Part shown: piece after piece, positions 45,101-52,795 of the stretch | Numbering within the stretch: the stretch's first letter is position 1 | How the letters are laid out: every line of letters begins with the position of its first letter | NCBI GenBank assembly: GCA_964526695.1 | Contig: CAZGJA010000017.1 | Coordinates: forward strand, 124,001-188,000 | Length of the DNA: 64,000 nt | Origin: JABWBH01 sp964526695 | Lineage (GTDB): Bacteria > Planctomycetota > Phycisphaerae > UBA1845 | Direction of reading: 5' to 3' | Program-made: the position numbers and the translations under genes | Notes under the pieces: generated by a model | Seen by the model: only the letters and a program-made list of their open reading frames with translations | Told to the model about the DNA's origin: nothing | Database searches by the model: none

Positions 45101-45634
45101 GCTGGGGCGGACGGGGTTGGCGTAGTGCGGGCCTTGCGAGCTGCGCCAGTTATCCGAGGCGGGGAGGTTGAAGATGTCCCAGTGCCACAGCTTGCCGTCG
45201 CCGCCGAGGTAGAGCTGCCCCGTGCAGATGCCGCCGATGGGCATGCCGATGAAGTACAGCTCGCCCTTGGAATGGCGATACACCGCCGGCGCGCCGCGCT
45301 CGAAAAGGCAACGCACCCAGGCCGGGTCGAACTTCTTGTCCGCCGGGATGGGGAACTCGCCGAGATCGACGGACTCGAACGGCCCGGCGATCGCGCGCAT
45401 CGGCGCCGCGCAGCCGGAAAGCACGCCGCCCGCGCCGACTCCGGCGGCGGCGAGGAAGGCGCGGCGGCTCAACGATCCTGTCGGCGGGGCGCAGCAGTAT
45501 TGAGCTTGTGCCGGGAGGTTGCAGGGTTCGGCGTCCACGCGGACTGAAGCCCGCGGCTCGCTGGGCGCGCATGCACCGTTGCCGCAGCCGCAGGACCTTG
45601 GTGCCGGATGAGACTCGTCGATTGGAGTTGGCAT
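42158..45634 (-). CDS. GH116 glycosyl hydrolase (glucosylceramidase-like) with inserted lectin-like domain
   Basis: The 1158-aa protein has a twin-arginine signal (SRRAFLAAAG, with Arg57-Arg58) ending in a lipobox LSGC (Cys75). The GH116 N-terminal beta domain (GMPIGGICTGQLYLGGDGKL, LWHWDIFN) and the C-terminal helical catalytic domain (CTHVWQYAQAIARTFPQLER, DAQYNTLDTTWYGAIPW, NECWTGYEYQLA) are clear. Family members are retaining beta-glucosidases acting on glucosylceramide and related substrates. Between them, about residues 325-490, sits an extra beta-sandwich module (ILFEDFEKPTYEGWAVTGTA, RFRIGGGNH, IQIVDGWTGGWGQVGVDEI) like those found with GH32 proteins. AAGGTGA precedes the ATG. The retron-like unit is directly downstream. 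Confidence 0.92.
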   Translation of the reverse strand: MPTPIDESHPAPRSCGCGNGACAPSEPRASVRVDAEPCNLPAQAQYCCAPPTGSLSRRAFLAAAGVGAGGVLSGCAAPMRAIAGPFESVDLGEFPIPADKKFDPAWVRCLFERGAPAVYRHSKGELYFIGMPIGGICTGQLYLGGDGKLWHWDIFNLPASDNWRSSQGPHYANPVRPSSPIEQGFALRVQIGDKHVTRPLDVTGFPQINFKGQYPIGFVEYRDPALPVEVDLEAFSPFIPGNADDSGLPCVILNYTVKNTSKEQVEISLAGWTQNPSCLQSGASECIRLANDVLLDHRGVRLICSTFVTPPFNSSQHRLEDGECESDADSSSRPDILFEDFEKPTYEGWAVTGTAFGDGSCIVKERPAYMGELNAQGERTVNTHQTRKGEDVGKADTHIGTLTSREFTIERNFIRFRIGGGNHPAQTCVNLLIDGAVLRTATGTNNNRMRFESFDVKEFAGRTAQIQIVDGWTGGWGQVGVDEIVFADTMRKESTRLKERQDYGSLAIAIPKSNHASESFGGRPDIPPSRPMEETFLPGTCESSTPPEWLAELAEKAPKDGSEPQSGQSCAFQDDAPIYGSVRASAKLNPGESHTFTFIVAWHFDGLWWDSLSFLAEHRSLRRHYGTRFKNAQEVVDYVLANFDRLTSQTRLWHKTWYDSTLPHWFLDRTFATVSTLATATCYRFNNGRFYGWEGTYCCAGTCTHVWQYAQAIARTFPQLERATREMIDFGASFHDDTGLIDYRGEAAKELAVDGQAGTILRAYREHQMSADDAFLKKIYPRVRKALELLIARDKDADGILDDAQYNTLDTTWYGAIPWISSLYLAAVRAGEAMALEMDDAEFAAKCRAIAESGAKRMVEVMFNGESFVHRVDPAHPETNSTGNGIHTDQLLGQSWAHQLDLPRIVPLEPSRSALRAIYRYCFTPDVGTYRARIERTIKGGRWYAMPGEGGVLMCTWPHGGIDSAAGKSGDAWAAVYFNECWTGYEYQLAAHMIREGLVEEGLAIVRMLHDRHHPSKRNPYNEVECSSHYARAMAGFGVYLAALGYQHHGPKGHLAFAPKLSPENFKAAFTAAEGWGTFEQTRAIGEQRCQIKLAYGRLRLASLGLEVAKGVRVGSIKLEQGSAEVPGRFEQVGSCVKIELYPLLTLSAGETLKIALR

Positions 45635-45798
45635 GGATCACCTTGAAAGGAAGGTCACGCGGCTTCCACGTCGTTTGCGCGAACCGCATTCAACTGCGGG
45701 ACCGACAGGGTGGCAAGCGGGGCAACCGAGAGCGCAAAACTGCGTCGTTTGGCAGGTCGGAGACCTGCCCCACCTCTTCACCAACCGGCGGATGGGCG

Positions 45799-47226
45799 TC
45801 AGCGACCCATGCTGGCGGAGATCATCCATTGCAGACCCCAGACGACCGCGCTCATCGTTGGCGCCAGCATGGCGCGAATGGCGCCCGTGGAGAGCAGAAT
45901 GATGAAGATCAACGTCTGGAAGGGGCGGATGGCGTCGAAAAGCCGGCCGATTGTCTGGGGATACAAGTTGCCGCAGACGTGCGAGCCGTCCAGCGGCGGG
46001 ATCGGCAGAAGGTTGAAGAACGCCAACCCCACGTTCATCAGCACCAGCATCGACAGCATCCGCAGCGCCGCCGTCCACACGGCCGCGCCGGGCAGGCCCG
46101 CCGCCTCGACCCACGGCGAGAGGAGGCGGTAGTCCCAGATGATCGCCTCCGGCCAGACGAGCCAGATCACGCGCCCGATCAGCAGGTACGCGCCCATGCC
46201 CGCGCAGGCGATCAGCAGGTTGGAGACGGGACCGGCGGCGGAAACGTAGATGTCCGAGATGCGGTGGTACATCATGCGCGAGGGCATCACGGGCACCGGG
46301 CGCGCGTAGCCGAAAGTCATGCCCGTGGTGAAGAACAGAATCGCCGGCAGGAGAACGGTGCCGAACGGGTCGATGTGCGCGAGCGGATTGAGCGTGACGC
46401 GCCCCAGCGAGCGCGCGTAGTCGTCGCCGTTCCACAACGCCGTGATGGCGTGCGCACACTCGTGCACGGACAGCGACAGCAGCACCACGACGATGGCCGC
46501 GACGACGTACGACATCATCGGCGGCTCTGTGCGCGCCGGTCTCGGCCGTGCGGCGGAGGGCGCGTCGGATATCCGCGGGTTCGTGACCTCCGCGCGGCGG
46601 AATCGCGGGCGCTCCCGGTCGGAGGCCTTGAACGTGGTCAAGCCCCAGACCACCAGGTTGATGGCAAGCCAAACCAGCGTGAAGCGGCGCATCTTGCGCA
46701 CGTGGGAGAAATCGCGCGAGGGTCTCAGGCTCTTGCGTCCCAGCCACAGCATCACCAGCGACGCCAGCGCGAACACCGCGCCGTACACGGGGACGAACGC
46801 CGGCCCCGCCAGCATCAGCGCCAGCACCGTCGCGCGGTTCATCTTCGGAAAGAGCACGGGCCGGTCGTCGGGCGGCGCTTCGGCGAAGGCGACGTCGCGC
46901 GGCGCGGCGGTGACCACCTGCCCGAGAAGTTCCACCAGCGCCGCCCCCTCCGCGCCGACCAGAAAACCCACGTCGCCCTGCGGTCCGCAGAAGCGCGCGA
47001 CGTAGCCCTCTTTCACGGGCGCGACGGACACATCGAGCGGCCAGCGGTCGCGCGGGATATCGAATGCCCCCTTCTCCCCGCCGAGCCGAATCCGCGCGGC
47101 ATCCAGCTCGATGACCCACGCCGCGCCGAGCGCGTCGCGCCAGTGGAAGGTCGCTTGTTGTGCCTGCCGCATGTCTTCCACGAACTCGTTCCCTTCAGAT
47201 TCGTTTCGCCGTGCCAAACGTGTCAT
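45799..47226 (-). CDS. Site-2-protease family membrane metallopeptidase (M50)
   Basis: The 475-aa protein has an N-terminal soluble region (~130 aa), two transmembrane helices, a basic linker, then the M50 core: LLSLSVHECAHAITALWNGD (HExxH) and LAFFNLLPIPPLDGSHV (the NxxPxPxLDG motif), with SAAGPVSNLLIA between. Intramembrane proteases of this type release membrane-bound regulators such as anti-sigma factors; two anti-sigma genes in this window are possible but unproven clients. An ATG at 47172 is an alternative start. It is transcribed behind the AsmA-like gene after a ~255-nt spacer. Confidence 0.92.
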   Translation of the reverse strand: MTRLARRNESEGNEFVEDMRQAQQATFHWRDALGAAWVIELDAARIRLGGEKGAFDIPRDRWPLDVSVAPVKEGYVARFCGPQGDVGFLVGAEGAALVELLGQVVTAAPRDVAFAEAPPDDRPVLFPKMNRATVLALMLAGPAFVPVYGAVFALASLVMLWLGRKSLRPSRDFSHVRKMRRFTLVWLAINLVVWGLTTFKASDRERPRFRRAEVTNPRISDAPSAARPRPARTEPPMMSYVVAAIVVVLLSLSVHECAHAITALWNGDDYARSLGRVTLNPLAHIDPFGTVLLPAILFFTTGMTFGYARPVPVMPSRMMYHRISDIYVSAAGPVSNLLIACAGMGAYLLIGRVIWLVWPEAIIWDYRLLSPWVEAAGLPGAAVWTAALRMLSMLVLMNVGLAFFNLLPIPPLDGSHVCGNLYPQTIGRLFDAIRPFQTLIFIILLSTGAIRAMLAPTMSAVVWGLQWMISASMGR

Positions 47227-47348
47227 GTCCGCCCGTCAGCGCCGCGATCGTGAGGGAGCGGACGCGTCAAACATGAAGGATCCTCACGATCCGGCGCGCG
47301 GGATCATTATCCGGCGAGAAAAAGCGTCTCCCGCTGACGCAAACAACC

Positions 47349-47446
47349 GCTTCCTTACGGGCGCGGCTCCGACGGAGTTGCCGTTCGCTCCCTTACGGTC
47401 GCGGCTCTGATGGATTTGCCGTTCGCTCCCTTACGGTCGCGGCTCT
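47349..47446. repeat. CCGCGACCGTAAGGGAGCG-type dispersed repeat, three copies
   Basis: The complement of CCGCGACCGTAAGGGAGCG occurs at 47386-47407 and 47424-47445 as part of a 38-bp direct repeat; a variant is at 47349-47370. Further copies lie at 52639-52660 (inverted) and 52764-52785. Confidence 0.8.
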
Positions 47447-47482
47447 GATTGCGGCTTCTCTCCCGGCTCACCTGTCACTGCG

Positions 47483-50400
47483 CTAGCGGCGCTGCGGCGG
47501 CTTTTCCGGGAAGAGCGTCTGCCACACGTTCTTCAAGCCGCGCAGCGGACCCGGGCGCACCTGCGGCTTGCTCACCGGCCCGGTCACCTCCAGCTCCATC
47601 AGCTCGCGCGACGCTCCCTCCACCAGCTCCGACAGCACCGGCACCCGCGCCCAGTCGTGCGGGCTGACGGCGATCAGCCGCAGGTTCACCGTCTGGTCCG
47701 GCAGATAGCACGTCCCCTCGCCCGCCAGCGCGGTGGCCGGGTCGCGCACGTACAATTCGTGAAACGTCAACTGCTGCCCGCTGATCGAGAAGGTCGCGCG
47801 GGCGTCCTGCGAGGCGTTCTCGTCCGACTCGGCGAGGTTGATCACCCGCAGAATCGCCAGCATGATCGGCAGATGGTACAGCCGGGCGTCGTGAACGGCG
47901 ACGCGCCCCTCGCCGCGGCGCGACATCGTGCTGCCGATGCGCCCCGTGAGCGTCAGCCGGCCGTCGAGGCGCCCCTGGATCGCGCCGGGCTGCGGCGCGC
48001 CCGATGCGGCGACGGCGGCGCCCTCCTGCAGGTACGCGCCGACATCCATGTCTGAAAGTGACAGCGACGCCTCGTACTCCGTGCCGCGCGAGCGCGTGGC
48101 GATGTTCACCTCGCCGGTCAGCGCGCCGTCGTAGGCCGTTGCCTCGACGTCCTCGACGGTGAACCGGGACCAGCCCTGCGGCGCGGAGCGCAGCGTCCAG
48201 TCGCCGGAGAGGTCGGAGAGTCGCTTGCCCAGCAGCTGCGCGCGATCCAGCAAGACAAGCCCGTTGAGTGACGTGTAACCGCCGGGGAGGTTGATCTCGC
48301 CGGAGAACGTCAGCGTGCCGCTCGCGTTCGCCAGTTCGGCCGCGCCGGGGAGATTCAGATCGTCGAACACCGCGCGGCCCGTCAGCGACCAGGAGGGCGT
48401 CGAGCCGTCGGCGGGGCGGTCCAGCTCGAAGGTGTCCAGGCGCAGATCGATCGCGCCGGCGGGCTTGAGAGAATGGATCAGCTCACGCTGGCCGGGCGGC
48501 AGCATCGCCGTGAGGCGGTCGTCAAAGACCAGTCCGTCGATCGACGCTTCCCCAGTGTAGCGAACGGATGAATCCGTCGACGCGCCGCGCTTCGCCGAAA
48601 CCGCGACCTCGGCGCCGTTCCACGCGCCTTCCAGTCGCAGCGACGTCAGTCCCGTCGCATCGAGCGTCAACCATGCGTCGGCGTCTTCCAGCGGCGCGGG
48701 CCAGTCCGCGTGCTTGATGCTCGCTCCGGAGAGCCGCACCTCATGCTCCTGAATCATGCCGCCGGTGGAATCGCGCGGGTCCACGCTCAGGTGCGAGGTC
48801 AGACCGATCGGCCCCTCCACGGTCCAGGAGGCCAGCGCGTCGCGCACCCGGGCGGGCAGGGCGCGGTGGATATCCTCGCTCATCCGCAGGCCCGCGCATT
48901 GCAGCGTCAGGTTCGGCACGCCCGACTCACCTCGGAGGTCATACGTCCCGTCAATGCGGAGGAACGCGCCGTTGTGCTCGCCGGCCACACGATCCAGCTC
49001 AATGCGGTCCTGATTGAAGCGGATGCGCCCGGTGACCTGATCGACGCGCAGGGGCGCTTGACGCGGGCACACGGTCAGCTCGTGCGGGAAAACGTCGATG
49101 TCGTAGGCCGTCCCCTGCCCGGAGGGATCGAGGTAAATCGCCGCCGAAGCGTCAAAGCAGCCCTTCGGTCCCACGTCCACCACGACGTCCCTGACTCGCG
49201 CGGGCAGCGCGGCGAACAGGTCCCGGTCCGCGGCCGCGCCGCGCGCCTCGACGTGAATGTCCAAGTCGGTGACCGCGCGATCCTTGTACTCGACGGCGCC
49301 ATTGATCATCAGCGTCGCCTCGCCGTGGCGCCCGACGAGGTTTTCGACCTCGAAGCCGTGATCCGTCACCGTCACCTCGCCGCCAAGCGCTTCGATGCGA
49401 TAGGGGAAGGCCTTGTAGGTCAGGGCGGCGTCGTGCAATCGTGCCTCGATGCGGTTCGACCAGTCGTTGGCGCGCTGCTGCCCTTCGCCCGGTCGCTCGA
49501 TGCTGACGCGCAGGTCGGCGCGGCCTGCGGGCGCGAAATGGTCCCACACGCTGCGGAAGCCCTCGGGCAGCGCGGCGTGCAGGTCTTCGTCGAGGGCGAT
49601 GTTCTTCCCCTCGACGGAGACGCGCGTCGCCGACGGACCCGCGAGGTCCGCGGTCCATGCGTTGAGCGTGATCGTGCCGTCGCCGTGGCGTCCGCTCAGA
49701 TCCTGCACGAACACGCCCAGCGGCGTTACTTCCACAACGCCCGTGACGTGCTCGCCCCGGTAAGGAAAGCGATCGTAGGCGGCGTCGCAGTCCAGCGCCG
49801 TGACCTTGACGTGCGGCGATTCGATGGGCGACTGCCGTCCGGCGGCTTTCGTCAGGAGGAACTCGGCGTTGACGCTTCCTTGGGGCGAGTAGCGGCGCCA
49901 GAACTTCTCCATCGCCGGGATGGCGGCGATAAACAGCGCCTCGCCTTGGGCCGCACCGTCGCTGCGCGGGAGCTGCAACTCGCGCACGTCGCCGCGCACC
50001 GCAACCGAAGCGGCAAACGGATCGAAGCGGTGGGCGGGATCTTCCAGCGCCGTGACCACCAGCGCGCATTCCGCGCCGTGGAAACCGGCCGAAAGACGCG
50101 CGTCGATTCGCCCCGGGGCAAGGGAGGCCTCGCCGTTCAGCCGGTCGAATCGCACGTAGCGCGCGCCGGGCGGCAGCGCGGCGTCCTCGCCCGTGGGGAT
50201 GGAGATCGAATCCAGCTCGACGTGCGCCGCGCCCTCGACGCTCAGCAGCCCCGCCTCGCTCCACGTTAACGCCATGTCGCACAGCCTCACGCGACCAGCC
50301 ATGCCGAGCTGGTGACAAAGCTGTGTCACTTTCTCCGGCAGCGCCCCGCGCACGTCCAGCTCGTCCACCGTCGCCGCCAGGCAGTCGATCGACAGCCACG

Positions 50401-51280
50401 GCGTCCCGCCGCGAACTTCGACCAGCCGTCCCGTGCCGATGTCGATGCGCAGCGAGCCTTCCGCGTCGCCACGATCCGCCGACTCGGCGAGGCGCCAGTG
50501 CAAGGCGTACTGCGTCGCGTCTCCGTCCAGCATCGCGCCGTCGATGTCGAGAACCAGCGCCTGCTCGCAGGAGGAGTCGGCCGCATCCGCGGCGGCCAGC
50601 GTCACGCCCGCGCGCTCGACGTGAATGGCGGGCCATTCGGTGGGCGGCGCGGCGCCGCCGCGCTGATGCTTCAGGAAGGCAAGCCACGCCTGGATCGATC
50701 GCGCGCACTCGGCGTCCAGCCGGATGCGCGGCTCCACCAGGCGAACGTCCGTCACCTTGAACTCCCGGTTCAGCAGGGCGCGGGGATCGAGCGCCACCTC
50801 CGCCCGCGAGAACGTCAGAACGTCCGCAGCCTCCCTCGCTCCGTCGCCAGTGAGCATCGAGGGCGCGGCCGAGGAATCGCGCATTGGCGAGAACGACAGG
50901 TCGCTCAGCTCGATGCGCCCGGGCCAGGCAAGTCCGGCGCGGCCGATCCGCACATCCGCGCCAAGCTGCTCGCGCAGCACGGTGCGTACGTGTTCCGCGA
51001 CGCGCTGCGGATCGGCGAAGTACCAGTAGGCGATCGGCGCCCCCACTCCGAGCAGCACGACCGTCAGGAATCCAAGCAGAAGAAGGCGTCGCAGCCAGCG
51101 GCGCGGTCGGCGATCGCGCGATGGAGATGCCGGGCCTTTCGGTGACCTGCCGCTGGTGGGGCAGGTCTCCGACCTGTCGCTGGTGGGGCAGGTCTCTGAC
51201 CTGCCACCGGTCAGGCAGCTCTCCGAGCTGCCGTCGCCGCCCTTCGCGTCCGCCGACTGCGTTTCCACCGAATCCCCCAA
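47483..51280 (-). CDS. Large AsmA-like envelope protein
   Basis: The 1265-aa protein starts with a ~60-residue low-complexity cytoplasmic segment, one transmembrane helix (LLLLGFLTVVLLGVGAPIAY) and the AsmA-type start (VAEHVRTVLREQLGADVRIG, IELSDLSFSP). The rest is repeated beta-strand units as in the AsmA/TamB/YhdP group, which form long periplasmic lipid-transport grooves. The C-terminal part (RLDGRLTLTGRIGS, MLAILRVINLAE, QTVNLRLIAVSP) is typical. The frame opens with TTG at 51280, 2 nt after the GT39 stop; GTG at 51268 is another start. Residues about 20-45 repeat SETCPTS(D/G)R, encoded by intergenic-type hairpins. Confidence 0.87.
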   Translation of the reverse strand: MGDSVETQSADAKGGDGSSESCLTGGRSETCPTSDRSETCPTSGRSPKGPASPSRDRRPRRWLRRLLLLGFLTVVLLGVGAPIAYWYFADPQRVAEHVRTVLREQLGADVRIGRAGLAWPGRIELSDLSFSPMRDSSAAPSMLTGDGAREAADVLTFSRAEVALDPRALLNREFKVTDVRLVEPRIRLDAECARSIQAWLAFLKHQRGGAAPPTEWPAIHVERAGVTLAAADAADSSCEQALVLDIDGAMLDGDATQYALHWRLAESADRGDAEGSLRIDIGTGRLVEVRGGTPWLSIDCLAATVDELDVRGALPEKVTQLCHQLGMAGRVRLCDMALTWSEAGLLSVEGAAHVELDSISIPTGEDAALPPGARYVRFDRLNGEASLAPGRIDARLSAGFHGAECALVVTALEDPAHRFDPFAASVAVRGDVRELQLPRSDGAAQGEALFIAAIPAMEKFWRRYSPQGSVNAEFLLTKAAGRQSPIESPHVKVTALDCDAAYDRFPYRGEHVTGVVEVTPLGVFVQDLSGRHGDGTITLNAWTADLAGPSATRVSVEGKNIALDEDLHAALPEGFRSVWDHFAPAGRADLRVSIERPGEGQQRANDWSNRIEARLHDAALTYKAFPYRIEALGGEVTVTDHGFEVENLVGRHGEATLMINGAVEYKDRAVTDLDIHVEARGAAADRDLFAALPARVRDVVVDVGPKGCFDASAAIYLDPSGQGTAYDIDVFPHELTVCPRQAPLRVDQVTGRIRFNQDRIELDRVAGEHNGAFLRIDGTYDLRGESGVPNLTLQCAGLRMSEDIHRALPARVRDALASWTVEGPIGLTSHLSVDPRDSTGGMIQEHEVRLSGASIKHADWPAPLEDADAWLTLDATGLTSLRLEGAWNGAEVAVSAKRGASTDSSVRYTGEASIDGLVFDDRLTAMLPPGQRELIHSLKPAGAIDLRLDTFELDRPADGSTPSWSLTGRAVFDDLNLPGAAELANASGTLTFSGEINLPGGYTSLNGLVLLDRAQLLGKRLSDLSGDWTLRSAPQGWSRFTVEDVEATAYDGALTGEVNIATRSRGTEYEASLSLSDMDVGAYLQEGAAVAASGAPQPGAIQGRLDGRLTLTGRIGSTMSRRGEGRVAVHDARLYHLPIMLAILRVINLAESDENASQDARATFSISGQQLTFHELYVRDPATALAGEGTCYLPDQTVNLRLIAVSPHDWARVPVLSELVEGASRELMELEVTGPVSKPQVRPGPLRGLKNVWQTLFPEKPPQRR

Positions 51281-51281
51281 A

Positions 51282-52598
51282 TCACGTCCTTTCGATGCGC
51301 CGCCGGGCGACCCCGTCCGCCAACCGCACGATCACCGCCGCCGCCAGCACTTCCAGCATCGGCATGGCCGGCAGGCGATACCGCACGCTCCCGACCAGCA
51401 CCGCGTGCAGGATCGTGACGACGACCGCCGGCAGGATCAGCAGCGCCGCGCGCCACCGATCATCCCCGGGCATTGGCGCAAGCGCTTCCCCGGCCGGGCG
51501 AGTTGGGGCGGATCGCCGCAAAACATGATACACGCCCAGCAGCGCCAGTGCATACACGGGGATCGTCCACATCGCTGAAACGGCCATCAGAGCCGTTGAG
51601 CGCCCTTCCTCCAGGTTTGGAATCACGTTCCACGTCCGCTTCAGCTTGACACCCGCCAGCCGCGCGACTTGTGCAAAGTCGTCGCGGATGGACTGCCACG
51701 ACGCCCGGCGGAACCACGCATCCCAGCCGACTTCATCGCCGCGATCGACGAAGTCCTTGACGGCGGGCATGGCCTTGATGTCGCCGAGGTCGCTGCGCCC
51801 GGTCGCTTGCGGATGCACGCCGTCGTACAGCGTGATGCCGCCGCGCGTGGTGAGGAAGACCCAGGAGTCGAGCTGACGGTGATTGCGCCACGCCCAGGGC
51901 AGCAGCAGGAGGAAGACGACGCCCGTGGCGGTTAGGACCATCACGCAGGTACGCGGCTTGAACCGGTCGCGGATCAGGACCAACGCCGCAAGCGCGATGG
52001 CCAGCGCCGCGCCGGCCTCTCGAAGGTAGATGCAGGCAGCGGCGCTCAGCCCGCAGACGGCGCCTCGAAGAATCGCGCTCGGTCCGGTCCTCAAGCAGGA
52101 TTCGCCCGTGCCGCATCCCAACCACCACAGGCTGGAGATCGCCAGGAGGAACGGCGTCTCGGTGAGGATCAGCGAAGAGAAGTACACAAGGTACGGATCC
52201 GCGGCGACCAGCAGTCCGGCGACCAGGCCGACGCGCGCGTCAAAGCAACGTGCGCTCAACAGCGCCGTCGCCGCCGCTGCGGCCGCGCCCAGCACGCACA
52301 GCAGCAGCCTCGCCCAGACCACGCCATGCGGAAGTTGCGTCAGCGGCGCGAGCAGAGCGGGAAACAGCGGCATGCGCCCGGCCCGGAAGCCCAGCTCGTC
52401 GCGCAACCCCCCCCCCTCCGCCAGCGACCGCGCCATGCCCCAGTACTGCTGCTCATCCGGCAACATGCCGCGGAACTGCTGCTCGTCCGGCAGCACCGTC
52501 GCGTCTCCGCCGCCACCCCGAAGCGTCAGCACCGCCCACGCGCCGCATCGCAGCGTGAGCGCGACCGCGAAGACCAGGATGAGTCGGCGCGTGGACAA
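51282..52598 (-). CDS. GT39-like membrane glycosyltransferase
   Basis: The 438-aa multi-pass protein belongs to the ArnT/PMT-like GT-C fold. The first loop carries an acidic motif, LPDEQQYWGMARSL, and the second GFRAGRMPLFPALLAPLTQL, then about ten helices with DPYLVYFSSLILTETPFLLA. Such enzymes move a sugar from polyprenyl phosphate to a lipid or protein outside the membrane. The DEQQ motif is doubled in tandem (VLPDEQQFRG-MLPDEQQYWG) by a 30-bp duplication. AsmA-like follows 2 nt downstream, so the two are one operon. Confidence 0.88.
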   Translation of the reverse strand: MSTRRLILVFAVALTLRCGAWAVLTLRGGGGDATVLPDEQQFRGMLPDEQQYWGMARSLAEGGGLRDELGFRAGRMPLFPALLAPLTQLPHGVVWARLLLCVLGAAAAAATALLSARCFDARVGLVAGLLVAADPYLVYFSSLILTETPFLLAISSLWWLGCGTGESCLRTGPSAILRGAVCGLSAAACIYLREAGAALAIALAALVLIRDRFKPRTCVMVLTATGVVFLLLLPWAWRNHRQLDSWVFLTTRGGITLYDGVHPQATGRSDLGDIKAMPAVKDFVDRGDEVGWDAWFRRASWQSIRDDFAQVARLAGVKLKRTWNVIPNLEEGRSTALMAVSAMWTIPVYALALLGVYHVLRRSAPTRPAGEALAPMPGDDRWRAALLILPAVVVTILHAVLVGSVRYRLPAMPMLEVLAAAVIVRLADGVARRRIERT

Positions 52599-52795
52599 CA
52601 GGGATACGCCTCACAAATGCCGCAACGGATGCACATCAGAGCCGCGCCCGTAAGGAAGCGGTTGTTCCGCGCACTCATTCGTCCGCCCACGTGCGCATCG
52701 GCTCATGTACGCGTGCGCTCATACCCACGTCGGCTCAAGTACCCGTTCGCTCGCATGCGCCTGCGCTCCCTTACGGTCGCGGCTCTCATAAGGCG

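Noticed and set aside
45738..45780. Terminator between the GH116 and M50 genes
   Set aside because: The GGCAGGTCGGAGACCTGCC hairpin lacks a T tract and belongs to the dispersed hairpin family also seen at 51150-51235.
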